Source of the DNA: Purshia tridentata
Lineage: Eukaryota; Streptophyta; Magnoliopsida; Rosales; Rosaceae
Reading direction: 5' to 3'
Length of the DNA: 29,457 nt
Assembly (NCBI GenBank): GCA_003254885.1
Contig: QANT01002209.1
Coordinates: 1 to 29,457, forward strand
Below are positions 9,230-19,400 of this stretch, in pieces. Position numbers and translations under genes: made by a program. Positions within the stretch are counted from its first letter, which is position 1; each line of letters starts with the position of its first letter. The notes beneath the pieces are model-generated. The model was not told where the DNA came from and made no database searches. It saw nothing but the letters and a program-made list of their open reading frames with translations.

Positions 9230-11392
9230 ATGGCTCAGAGAACAGGATGGTCATATCGCATATATGAAGAACAAAGAGATGAGAGAATGGTTTTCCGAAA
9301 AGATGGGAAACCGAGGGTGAGAGTTGCAAGGTGTCTCAGACCATGTGCTAGGAGTTTCACCAAGGCAGTGGGACCACCAAACACCCCATTGTTGTGTGAA
9401 GTCTTTGCTCACAACCTTCAACTATGGCCCTCAAAGGTGTTCTTCAAAGGCTGGAAAATGCCCCAGAAAAAATGGGAGGAATGGATTGAGAGGCTTGCAG
9501 GGAAGTACTGTGCCATTTGGAATCAAGCAGGCATTTGTGATGCCATTCTGAGCTCCAGATATGAAATTCGGTCCAACCGGGACATCATGCTCGGATTAGC
9601 AGAGTTTTGGTGCTCGGAGACCAACACCTTCGTCTTCCCTTGGGGTGAAGCAACAGTTACTCTTGAAGATTTAATGGTTCTCGGAGGATTTTCGGTCCTC
9701 GGAAGGCCTGTGACAAGGCCTGTTAATGGGGTTTTGGTGCAGATTGTGGAGGAGATGGAGAAGAAGCGGATGATGATGACAAGGAGTAAAGCGAAGAAAG
9801 CCGGGCATTTTAATTGGATTAAGCATTTTATGGAGAAAGAAAGCAAGTATGAGCATGTGGCATTTTTGTCACTCTGGCTGTCAAGGTTTGTTTTCCCTTC
9901 TCTTTCTGAAGAAAGCTTAGGAAAGCATGTTTTTCCCATTGCAGCCCATTTGTCACAGGGGACTAGGGTTGCTCTTGCACCTGCAGTGCTTGCTGGTGTT
10001 TACAGAGACCTGAGCTTGTTGAAAGAACAAGCACTTTCTTGTTTTGAGGAAATCTCTGTTGCAGGCCCATTTCAGTTTTTGCAGTTATGGGCTTTGGAGA
10101 GGTTTCAAGCTTTGTTGCAGGGTATCCCTTGTACACTGAATCCTGGTGAGCCTAGAGCAGCCAGGTGGCACAAAGTGAATTCTAGAAATATTAGTCTTCC
10201 TCTTGTGAGAACAGTTCTAAAATTGCAAGAGAATTTTCAGTGGCGTCCTTATGCTGCTAATTTGAGCAATTGGCGCCATTCATCTTATTACAATGAGAAC
10301 AAACTGTCATTTTTTGATAGTACTAAGAACATAGATGAGAATTTGCAGTCTTATGTTAAATGCTTATGTAATTCTGAAGTGGTTGGAGTGGATTTTTGTA
10401 AAGAGAAGTATTTGCCACACAGGGTGGCAATGCAGTTTGGGATGGATCAAGACCTTCCTGGTGAATTTACGTGCATGGATTTAACCGGCAATGTCCGGTT
10501 CTTTGTCCCACCAAGGTCCTTTGAGCCGAATGTAACGGAAAGGTACATGGATTGGTGGAAAGAATCTAAGATAACTCGTGCAGATGCAATCAAAGATGTT
10601 GTCATGGTGGCAAAAATAAATATTATGATGAAGTTTCGGGCCTCCACTGCAGAGAGGAATGTGCAGAAGCATAAGGCCTCATCAGCACAAGCTTTGACAA
10701 AGTCTATACCTGAAAAGAACAGCTCCTATGTCAAGCCTGGAGTGCCAAGAAACTCCAATAATGGTGTAGAGAAACATGCCTCAGCCACTCAAGCTTTCAC
10801 GAAGTCTAAACCCAAACAGAACTCCTCCTTTGTTAAGCCTGGAGTCCCAAGAAAATATAGTAGTACTGTACAGAGACATCCCTCAGCAACTTCTGAATTT
10901 CCTAAACAGGTTAAGATAGATTCAGCCCCACATGGTGATGATGACTATAACGACCATATTCCACTTCCACAACGTAAGAGGCGCCTTGCAAACGGGCCAG
11001 CTAGTAAGAATGAAAATGTGAAGAAACCAAACTTGGCCACAAGAACTGAAGGGTTTCCTGATAAGAAAAGAAATGCAGGTGATTTTGCGAAAAAACTTAT
11101 GAAGGTCGGGAAAGAAGAATGGAAAAGTAGTGATATGGAAAATGTGCAAACTGATGTTCCTTTCAAGACGGAGCATGAACATAAAATGGGGGCCAATGTA
11201 TCAGAAAATGATGCTGCGAAAGAAGGGAAGGATGCTGTGGATGATAGAAAGAAACCAATGCCTGTGGGGTTTCTCAAGAATCCGAAGGAGGTTGATGACT
11301 GTATGGAGAATGGTGCAAGTAAAACTCGAAGAGTTGGCTTAGTATCGAGGGTTGAGTTTCTGGAGAAACTTTTGGGGGTAAATCTTGAATGA
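9230..11392 (+). CDS. Plant mobile domain (PMD) protein, divergent member
   Basis: Single-exon gene of 720 residues. The PMD domain spans about residues 64-445: LWPSKVFFKGWKMPQKKW at 65-82, the TNTFVFPWGEATVTLEDLM motif at 132-150 and LGGFSVLG, then LPHRVAMQFGMDQDLP near 394-409 and YMDWW near 438. The family blocks are clear, but the sequence is far from the two tandem copies. Residues about 478-560 hold two and a half imperfect repeats of about 34 residues sharing NSS(Y/F)VKPGVPR. The remaining tail is Lys-rich with an RKRR cluster that could be a nuclear localisation signal, and the protein ends in a short leucine-rich VEFLEKLLGVNLE helix like that in other PMD tails. The start has good context and no upstream in-frame extension is needed. 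Nuclear, transposon-related family; biochemical role unknown. Confidence 0.85.
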   Translation: MAQRTGWSYRIYEEQRDERMVFRKDGKPRVRVARCLRPCARSFTKAVGPPNTPLLCEVFAHNLQLWPSKVFFKGWKMPQKKWEEWIERLAGKYCAIWNQAGICDAILSSRYEIRSNRDIMLGLAEFWCSETNTFVFPWGEATVTLEDLMVLGGFSVLGRPVTRPVNGVLVQIVEEMEKKRMMMTRSKAKKAGHFNWIKHFMEKESKYEHVAFLSLWLSRFVFPSLSEESLGKHVFPIAAHLSQGTRVALAPAVLAGVYRDLSLLKEQALSCFEEISVAGPFQFLQLWALERFQALLQGIPCTLNPGEPRAARWHKVNSRNISLPLVRTVLKLQENFQWRPYAANLSNWRHSSYYNENKLSFFDSTKNIDENLQSYVKCLCNSEVVGVDFCKEKYLPHRVAMQFGMDQDLPGEFTCMDLTGNVRFFVPPRSFEPNVTERYMDWWKESKITRADAIKDVVMVAKINIMMKFRASTAERNVQKHKASSAQALTKSIPEKNSSYVKPGVPRNSNNGVEKHASATQAFTKSKPKQNSSFVKPGVPRKYSSTVQRHPSATSEFPKQVKIDSAPHGDDDYNDHIPLPQRKRRLANGPASKNENVKKPNLATRTEGFPDKKRNAGDFAKKLMKVGKEEWKSSDMENVQTDVPFKTEHEHKMGANVSENDAAKEGKDAVDDRKKPMPVGFLKNPKEVDDCMENGASKTRRVGLVSRVEFLEKLLGVNLE
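10661..10920 (+). repeat. In-frame repeats in the PMD tail
   Basis: Unit 1 is 10661-10765 (residues 478-512), unit 2 is 10766-10867 (513-546), and a partial third unit begins at 10868 with VQRHPSAT. Units share the plan V-(Q/E)-K-H, Ala/Ser/Thr-rich segment, (L/F)TKS, NSS(Y/F)VKPGVPR. The differences between units suggest an old duplication. Confidence 0.8.
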
Positions 11393-12518
11393 GAAAAGAA
11401 ATTGAGGGAGAAAAACCAAAAGAGAAGCAAAATCCAATGGCCAAGAATGTGCACTTTTGGGTAGCTTGATATCTGTCCATTTATGTCTACTTGGATGGTC
11501 TTTTGTTAAACCATTTCTGAGAAATTTTGTTCTATCAGTAGTGAACCTTGTTGCAAGCTTGTTAAATTGTGCTTCTGGCTAACTGAAATCTGTTACAATT
11601 CTCATTCTTTGTCCAATTTAGTGCTTAAGCTTTTGATGATGGCGACAGCCTCACTTTTGTGTACAAGGCCCAAATTAAGTTTTGCGCACGACTCAAAGTA
11701 AGGTCCGTTTGAGCTAATATGATCTGTTTTTTTCATAACTAAACCATAGAATATACACCCCGACCTGACAAAGAAGAAAACCATAGAATACCATATTTAA
11801 AATTTTCACTTTGGAGTGTAAGAGATTACAAAAGGGTATTAAACTAACCTTAATATAGCTCGAAGATGGTTGATGAATGCACTTGCAAAATATATTGGAT
11901 TCATTAATTCAGTTTCGTCAAATTTATATGTACGATATATCTAGATGTAACTTTTAAGATTGCTTAAAAAATCCAATGGTCGAATTTGCCAATTATAGGA
12001 AGGTTTACTTGTGGCATTTAATATATATGGACAGAAATATTGGAAAAGGCAAAAAAATAGAATAAAACCATTTTATGAGTCTGTGAAAATTGGAAAGAGG
12101 TAGTTGCTGCCAAGAAAATTGGAAAAGTTAACCAAAAAAACTGAATGAATTACCAGTCTGTCCCTCTATATTTAGCAAAATTGACCAAATCATATTGCCT
12201 GTCCGGTCTCAATGGTTTTGGGTAGGGCGATCATGCAAAAGGGCACATGTGAGGGATTGAGAGTTCTTGTTTCTTGAAGAGCCAGAAGGCATTCTGGTTT
12301 TTCAAGAGGCAAGGAATTTGATTAGCAGAGCAGATCAATACTTCCCTTTCTCCGTACAATTTCGCGGCTGGGGTGCTTCTTGTTTTTTTCTTGGGATTGA
12401 AGTGCACCAACGTTTTTGGTGTCCTGTACCAAGTTTTTTTCAAGATTTTTCATGCAAGATTTGGATGACAATTTGAAGGTGGCTGTGATTGGGTTGAAGT
12501 TGTAGCGGGAAAGGAAGG
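11393..12518. other. Intergenic region between PMD gene and kinase
   Basis: The first few hundred bases are probable 3' UTR of the PMD gene. The rest is AT-rich sequence leading into the kinase 5' UTR and promoter. Short open frames here have no recognisable homology or splicing context. Confidence 0.6.
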
Positions 12519-15091
12519 ATGAGTTGCTTTCAATGTTGCATGTCAGAAGAGAAAATCGCCAGGAAGTCACTGAAAAAGAGCATCAAGGAATACCATGACA
12601 CCAAAACTTTGTCCTCATTTGCTAACATCTCCTTCAAAACTGGTAATAAATGACACACAAACATATACATATATAATTACTTTCTAATATGGTAAAGGTC
12701 CTTAGATGATGGCCTAATTTTCCACCATTAGATCAGACATGAAATATGTACAACCCTGTGATATGCTACAGGGGTTGTACACAAATGCGTGATGTTGCAG
12801 AGGAGCATTCATAGATGAAATTTATTTGTAGTCTTAACAGCTTTGGTCTGTCAATCATGTGTTCACATTTCAGTGCTGTAATTTATCAGCTGGTTATTTT
12901 TTATCTCAAGTAGGTAATATGGAAGATTGTCTTGTCATAATCATCATCATATTATATTTGACTTTATTTTAATGGGAACTTTTCCATTTGAAGGCTAAGA
13001 TTGTTTCCTTATACATAAATTGACCTTCCCTCCTTGTTATTTTGTCATACAACCATCATCACATGTATTATCATGATTATAAACTAATTCTTTATTTGAT
13101 GTTTGATGAAGACTTTATTGAAAATGTTCCAATTTGTGATCACAAATTGTCCATATTCTGAAAGTTGGCTGCAGATCCTGATATGAAGCAGCTAGTTCAA
13201 ACTGTTGGCCTCTAAGTTTGAATTTTAACACTGATTGCTAATTGTAGATAGCAGCAGGCGAAAGTACATTGCTGAAGAGATAGCAAAGATCGGCAAAGGA
13301 AACATTTCTGCTCAGATTTTTACTTTCCGCGAACTATGTAATGCAACTAAAAACTTCCATCATGACCATTTGCTAGGTGAAGGCGGTTTTGGGAGAGTTT
13401 ACAAAGGGAAAATAGAAGGCTCAAACCAAGTATTATTTCCAACCATCTCTTCATTTAATCCCTTTTGTCATTCCCTCAAGTCTTTATAATTGATTTGGAA
13501 ATTCCCTTGCGTAATTCATCATGTTCAGGTAGTGGCTGTTAAGCAACTAGACAGGAATGGATTCCAAGGGAACAGAGAATTTCTTGTAGAAGTTCTGATA
13601 TTGAGTCTTCTTCACCATCATCACCTTGTCAATTTGGTCGGATATTGTGCTGATGGTGATCAGAGGATTTTGGTGTATGAGTACATGGCCAATGGGTCCC
13701 TAGAGGATCATCTACTTGGTATGCACCAATTTCTTTCATTGCATTTGCATCATTCATTAAGTGCTTAAGAATGAAAATATTATCATCTACCCAAATTCAG
13801 TACATGATCTTGCTTTTGCTTTAAATGGCACTAAAAAAATATGCTTTTCTTTTTCCTTCTTTCTTATTGTAATTTTCATTTTCACAAGTTTGAATTTGGT
13901 TCCTGATCTTAGGTTTGCACTTTGCATGCTCTTAACTTGGTGTAGACTAGTTGTATCTTTGTCCAACCAAAGGCTGCAACTATAAATTGGTAACATTTTT
14001 ATAACAACTGTGTTTTTATCACCAACAAAACTTTGCTCTTCAGATTTATCTCCAGCCAAAAAGCCCTTGGATTGGGATACAAGGATGAAAATTGCTGCGG
14101 GGGCAGCAAAGGGACTGGAATACTTACATGAACAAGCCAATCCCCCTGTGATATACCGCGATTTCAAAGCATCAAACATTCTATTGGACGAAAACTTCAA
14201 TCCTAAGCTCTCTGATTTTGGACTGGCAAAGTTAGGTCCAACTGGGGATAAAACTCATGTGTCCACCAGGGTGATGGGGACCTATGGCTACTGTGCACCT
14301 GAATATGCACTCACAGGCCAATTGACAACAAAATCGGATATTTACAGCTTCGGAGTTGTGTTCTTGGAGATACTCACAGGAAGGAGAGTTATAGACAATA
14401 CCAGACCAACTGAAGAGCAGAATTTGGTTACTTGGGTATGTTTAGAATTTTGTATTCTTCCAAGCTATAACAAGTTTTCTCTAACACTGTTTCTTCACAA
14501 AAGAATAGGTCCATTAGAATAACTAACCTTCTTTTCTGAAAATTTGGAAAGCTAACCTGTTTTGGACTTACCAAGATGGGATATAAGAGTCGAGATCATG
14601 TATCTCTATCTCAATCCATATCTGGACTTGATCTCGAGCATGGCACGACCTTGACATATTGAAATGACATATGTTCAATTAGTCATGCACACAACTACTC
14701 TTAATGCCAAAAAGTAAAGTTCAAAAGTTCTGCAATTTTTGTAAGCCTAACAAACTTTCAATTCCACATTTTCCTCCAAAAATAGTTGAAGCCTTAAAAG
14801 TTAAATTTTACTCATTTTTCGCAGGCTCAACCATTGTTTAAGGACAGAAGGAAATTTACATTAATGGCTGACCCATTGCTAGAAGGGAATTTCCCTATAA
14901 AGGCTCTTTACCAAGCTCTTGCAGTTGCAGCTATGTGTCTCCAAGAGGAAGCTGCTACAAGACCTCTCATCAGTGATGTCGTAACGGCTCTAGAATTCTT
15001 ATCTATAAACAACAATGAAGATGATAAACTAGGTGATGATATTGGTGAGACTGATGGTGCAGGTGAGGAGGGTAAAGAAGGTACAGAATGA
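12519..15091 (+). CDS. PBL23: PBS1-like receptor-like cytoplasmic kinase (PBL23-like)
   Basis: Five exons: 12519-12642, 13248-13429, 13529-13718, 14044-14435 and 14825-15091. All junctions are GT-AG and in frame, giving 384 residues. The short amino terminus is MSCFQCC: three cysteines that could be palmitoylated, but serine in place of the glycine needed for N-myristoylation. The kinase domain covers about 79-354: glycine loop GEGGFGRV at 85-92, lysine K107 in [15 protein letters not shown] catalytic loop at 203-210 (Tyr replaces the His of HRD, as is common in this subfamily, and D205 is kept), DFG at 223-225, activation segment [16 protein letters not shown] from 233, and APEY. All catalytic residues are present. 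The C-terminal tail is acidic ([12 protein letters not shown]). By family knowledge these kinases work at the plasma membrane below pattern-recognition receptors. The FREL and [13 protein letters not shown] wording and the neighbouring polymerase favour PBL23; PBL22 or another RLCK-VII member is the alternative. Confidence 0.9.
12747..12781. repeat. Hairpin in kinase intron 1
   Basis: TGTACAACCCTGT (12747-12759) and ACAGGGGTTGTACA (12768-12781) pair over 13 base pairs with a single bulged base around an 8-base loop. It lies in intron 1 of the kinase gene. No function can be read from it. Confidence 0.7.
13130..13149. repeat. 20-base perfect palindrome in kinase intron 1
   Basis: CAATTTGTGA is followed immediately by its exact reverse complement TCACAAATTG. 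It lies about 100 bases before exon 2. It might be a dimer-binding site or chance. Confidence 0.7.
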
Positions 15092-16238
15092 CAAATCCCC
15101 AAAGGAGCCTATGAAATGTTACATGAAATCTAGATCATATGATGTAGGCTGCTTTGTTTAAAAAAAAAAGGCACCCCTTTACCATTGTTTTAAATGTCAA
15201 ATTCCTTGCCATTTGTGGTTGTAGCATGCTGAGAATTGTGGGTGATTCTGCATGCATGTTGATTTAGAAGTTGAGCAAGGATTATACTTAAAAGTGTCAC
15301 AAAAGAATTTTTGTGAAGGATGAGGCACTTTAAGAAAGAATTGTAACTAAGCAGGCCCAAATGGCCTAAAAATGAAGAACAAGCCCATCCTTAAAGCTAA
15401 CTAAGTGCAAACCAAGAAAACCCAACTCTTTTACTTTCTGTCCACAGATGCTCTACACAATACACATGCTTGATAAGAAAGTTCATAAACTTTTGCTGGG
15501 AAACATGTTCTTTTCATCAAAATTAACTGGAGAATGCTAAGGGACAAAGTAGAGTGGTCAAAAATCGTTTATTCTATAGGATTAACTATTAGCAATTATT
15601 GATTGATTAAAATATAATGACCAATTATGATTTAAAGTTTTGTTAAAGTTTCACCATCATTGTGCCAAATCTATAAAAATGGATTAAACAATACTCGTTG
15701 ACAATATTACTAATTACTTCATCATTTATAGTGAAATGAAAAATATACATAAAAAAAAAAGTACTGTTATTTGAATTATCCTCAACTAAAATATATTCAT
15801 ATAAAACTCATACATGTAGGTTCCATACTTATTAGTGATTAGTAAGGTTGTCCAAATAAAAATACTAACTACATCACGTTTTGTGTAAATAAATCGAATT
15901 TTATTATTAAAAAAGTGATACACAAACAAGAAATATGGCTACTGTTGTCCAAGTAGATTTTATATGATACTCTAGTGCAAGTTGCTGCGGTGCATCACAG
16001 GTCGACAGAATGGCGCATCTGCAATATCCAACTCTTTTAAGCCTTAAATATGAATTACATTTTTATTTTTATATTTTAGTATTACAATTTGCAGAGACAA
16101 ATATTTGCCAGCCATATAATATTTTTAGGTCCTTTTGAATTTTTCCGAGTGAGAAAACCCCAGGGTTTAGTTTACTCTCTTCAGTCTTCACCTCCTTCTC
16201 CCTCTCCTCTCTCTCTCTCTTTGTCTTTCTCTCTCCTC
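15092..16238. other. Kinase 3' flank and polymerase promoter region
   Basis: Probable 3' UTR of the kinase up to a few hundred bases past 15091, then AT-rich intergenic DNA. From about 16190 it becomes a CT-rich run (TCTCTCTCTCTTTGTCTTTC type, about 16190-16237) that is typical of a plant transcription start or early 5' UTR for the polymerase gene downstream. No coding sequence recognised. Confidence 0.5.
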
Positions 16239-16298
16239 ATGGCCTTGTTCTGCTCGTCTGCTTCACGCTCAGACCCACTAGTCCCATACCTCAAATAA
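16239..16298 (+). other. Possible upstream ORF in polymerase leader
   Basis: ATG at 16239 opens a 19-codon frame, MALFCSSASRSDPLVPYLK, ended by TAA at 16296-16298. It lies just after the CT-rich run and 111 bases before the main ATG. If transcription starts upstream of it, ribosomes would meet it first. It is in frame with the main ORF, but separated from it by stops. Confidence 0.35.
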
Positions 16299-16328
16299 CC
16301 TCCCAGAACCACCTTATTTACAGTCTAG

Positions 16329-16409
16329 CCACGAAAGCTTACCAAGACGGCTTCTTCTTTAAGCCAGTGTTGGAGTAGTAAGCTGGCCAGAGTTGCTCTT
16401 GCTGACCTC
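16329..16409 (+). promoter_or_regulatory. Possible non-AUG N-terminal extension of the polymerase
   Basis: The frame of the polymerase start codon stays open upstream from 16409 back to 16329, with TAG at 16326-16328. Within it, CTG at 16383-16385, nine codons before the ATG, has A at -3 and G at +4 (AAG CTG G). It would add LARVALADL ahead of MAMG. A further near-cognate, ACG at 16347-16349, also has A at -3 and G at +4. From memory, Arabidopsis POLIA (DNA polymerase gamma 2) uses a CUG a few codons upstream of its AUG to make a dual-targeted form. Use of the CTG here is inferred, not shown. Confidence 0.45.
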
Positions 16410-19400
16410 ATGGCTATGGGGTTCTCCTCCATCCAAACCAGCTATTTTAGACCTTCTTGCCCTTCTTATTTCTCTTTTTTCCATGCGTGTCCCCGCTCTT
16501 CCTCTTCTAGGTCCCTGTGGACTCATCCCAGGTTTACTTCAATCTTACTCAGAGTGCACTGTTTCCATCATTTTTTGTTTGTTTTCTTGTAGTTTTTTAT
16601 ACGTGGGTGTTCTTAATGTACTATCATATCCATTTGCTTATTTCTTAGTTTTACATTTGCTTATTTCTTAGTTTTCGTTTTCTTTTTATTATTTTGTAAT
16701 TTAATATTAGGAAAGGGTTTTGGGTTTTTGGTTAAACAAAAATGACCCATGTTGTGAAGTTACATGAATGTTTTGTTTTAGATATTGAGTCATGTAGACT
16801 TTGTTGGATATGTGGCTACTTTGGTAAAAATGACGGGACTAATTTGATTTATCTCATATTATCTTACTGTATTTGTTAGAACTTATTGGGAACTGTATAT
16901 GCAGTAATGTAGGAAGTGACGAAACTCAAATGCACTTTTTGTTTTTATGGGTTGGTGTTGGCTTTGGAATTTTTATGTGAAATTTCAATATATGCAACAT
17001 ATATACTATACATCCACAAGTATGGGAATGTCAGGATTTTTTCAAGTTTTCTAATATATTTTGTGCTTCCTTTGCATACTTAGATGGCAAGGAGAAATCA
17101 ATATACTACTTAATTATTATTTTTGGCTGTCTTTGATGATGGGATTGATAAAATGGCAGGCGAGAGGTCTGCACGGTCCAGAAGGCCAACAATACTTTGT
17201 CAAATAATAAGATGACCTCTTTGAACCCAGGTCCCTATAATTCTGAAGGAAAATCTAATGGCACTAAAAATGCCTGGCGCAACGAGGCTGGAATGATGAG
17301 AAAGAAGGTTTATAAGTACATTGGTGAGTTTAGAGGTAAGATCAGCTGTGGAGGAAATATAAAAACTAATGCCCAAGAAACGCTCGAGGGTTTCCTAGAT
17401 GTCAGTAAGTATGACAAGTTGGAAGCAAATTCAGAAGACTCAATTAACAACAAATGTGATTATGGAAAGAGTGGAAAAGAAACCCTACATGAGGCACTGG
17501 CTTTTCCTGAGATGCATTCAGAAGCACATGATGAAGGAAATAATGTGGACAAGGTGAATGGTTATGCACATGATGACCCAGATGTGCCAGCTTCCGGACG
17601 AATTGACAATATTATTATGGACAAGGTGAATGGTTATGCACATGATGCTCCAAGACAATTGGGTGTGCCCGTCAAACACAGATCAGGGAATCAATTCCAG
17701 TCTAATGGATCATTGTTAGGTAAGGCCTTAACAGTCAGGAAGGGGAATGACTCCAAACCAAATAGAGTTGAAGCTACTGATGTGATTGAAGGGGACAAGT
17801 CCAATAGAAAATCTTCTGAAACTAAACCTGCTACAGCTGATAATTGTAAGCCTAATCCAGATATTCATGAGAAGCTTACTGGAATATATGACAAAGTTCT
17901 TGTTGTCAACAGTCTCTCTGTTGCAAAGAAAGTTGTTGGGATGCTTACAAATCAATACAGGCATTTTGTCCATGCCTGTGACACTGAGGTATGTGTACTT
18001 CAAGTTAAGTCTTAACTTTGATTTTGGTTAATAGGAATGCACATATTTTTTCTTTAATTTCTTAATGCCCATTTGTAAATAAATGTGTGACTATTTTTCG
18101 GGTACGTGAAGAATTCTTATTTACTAGCTACTTTCTAATTTCTGATGATAGCTTTTACACAGGTGGCGAAGATAGATGTGAAGAAAGAAACACCTGTTGA
18201 TCATGGAGAAATAATATGCTTCAGTATATATTCTGGACCAGGAGCGGATTTTGGAAATGGGAAGTCCTGTATCTGGGTAGATGTTCTTGATGGTGGTGGA
18301 AATAAACTTTTAACTGAATTTTCTCCATTTTTCGAAGACCCCTCCATCAAAAAGGTTGTTTTTCCTTTTCATTTAAGGTCTTATTGACTCACAAACACCT
18401 TTCAACAACATGATCATCGTTAGATAGTGGCAGTTTTGGGAAATAACTTCTTTCTTTTGCTTTATGACAATGAAATTGCAATTCTTATGACAAGTTTGAT
18501 TATATTAATGATGTGGAGATTGGAACTGATAGTCTTAATGTATAAATATGTATGGACTACTGGGTTATGCTGAAGGTTGTGCTTAGCTAGTTTGAGAAGC
18601 CCACATTTTTATTTCTGAAAATGTAGTTACATTGATCAGATTTTCACACCAAACTCATAATACAATCATTGGTAAATCTTTTTTTCTTTTCTTGAGCTTT
18701 ATTCTTATACATTTTCCCGTTACTGTAGTAATTGATAGAAAATGCTGTTTGCACCAAACTCACCCTACTCTCCCCTCGTACATGGCTCAGTACCTTTTTG
18801 GTTGCAGCCTTTGTGACTATTTGATCTTTTTATCTTCATGACAGCTTCTGATTATGACTGACCAAGTATCAAGTCTTGAGTCTGTTGAACAATACTATTA
18901 TTTAAAAAAAAAATAGTAGTCACCTTTTCTTTTTCTCATTTTAATAAGACTGGTCCAAGTGCCTTTATTTTACTGACTGCTGTTGACTGTTTCTCTCTCC
19001 ATATATGTTTGAATGTGCGTGTGCATGCTAGATTGGGAAACAAAATAATGGCATTCACCTACCTTTTTGTAGGTTTGGCACAATTACAGCTTTGATAACC
19101 ATGTAATAGAGAACTATGGGTTTAAGGTTTCCGGTTTTCATGCGGACACAATGCACATGGCTCGCTTGTGGGATTCATCAAGGAGGTTAAATGGTGGTTA
19201 TTCTCTTGAAGCGCTTACACATGACCCAAGGGTCATGTCTGGGGCACAGCTGGATCAAGGGAAAGATTTGATTGGTAAAATATCAATGAAAACAATATTT
19301 GGCAGGAAGAAAGTGAAAAAAGATGGAACCGACGGGAAAGTGACCATCATTGCCCCTGTTGAAGTGTTACAAAGAGAAGAGAGAAAACTATGGATTTGTT

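Noticed and set aside
9523..9939. 138-codon minus-strand frame opposite the third PMD gene
   Set aside because: It lies wholly antisense to a conserved PMD domain, and its composition is what a shadow frame would give.
10945..11454. 169-codon minus-strand frame opposite the PMD tail
   Set aside because: Ser/Phe-rich shadow of the Lys/Glu-rich tail on the other strand; no independent support.
13787..14200. 137-codon minus-strand frame across kinase intron 3 and exon 4
   Set aside because: Overlaps the catalytic-loop exon of the kinase, which is clearly coding on the plus strand.
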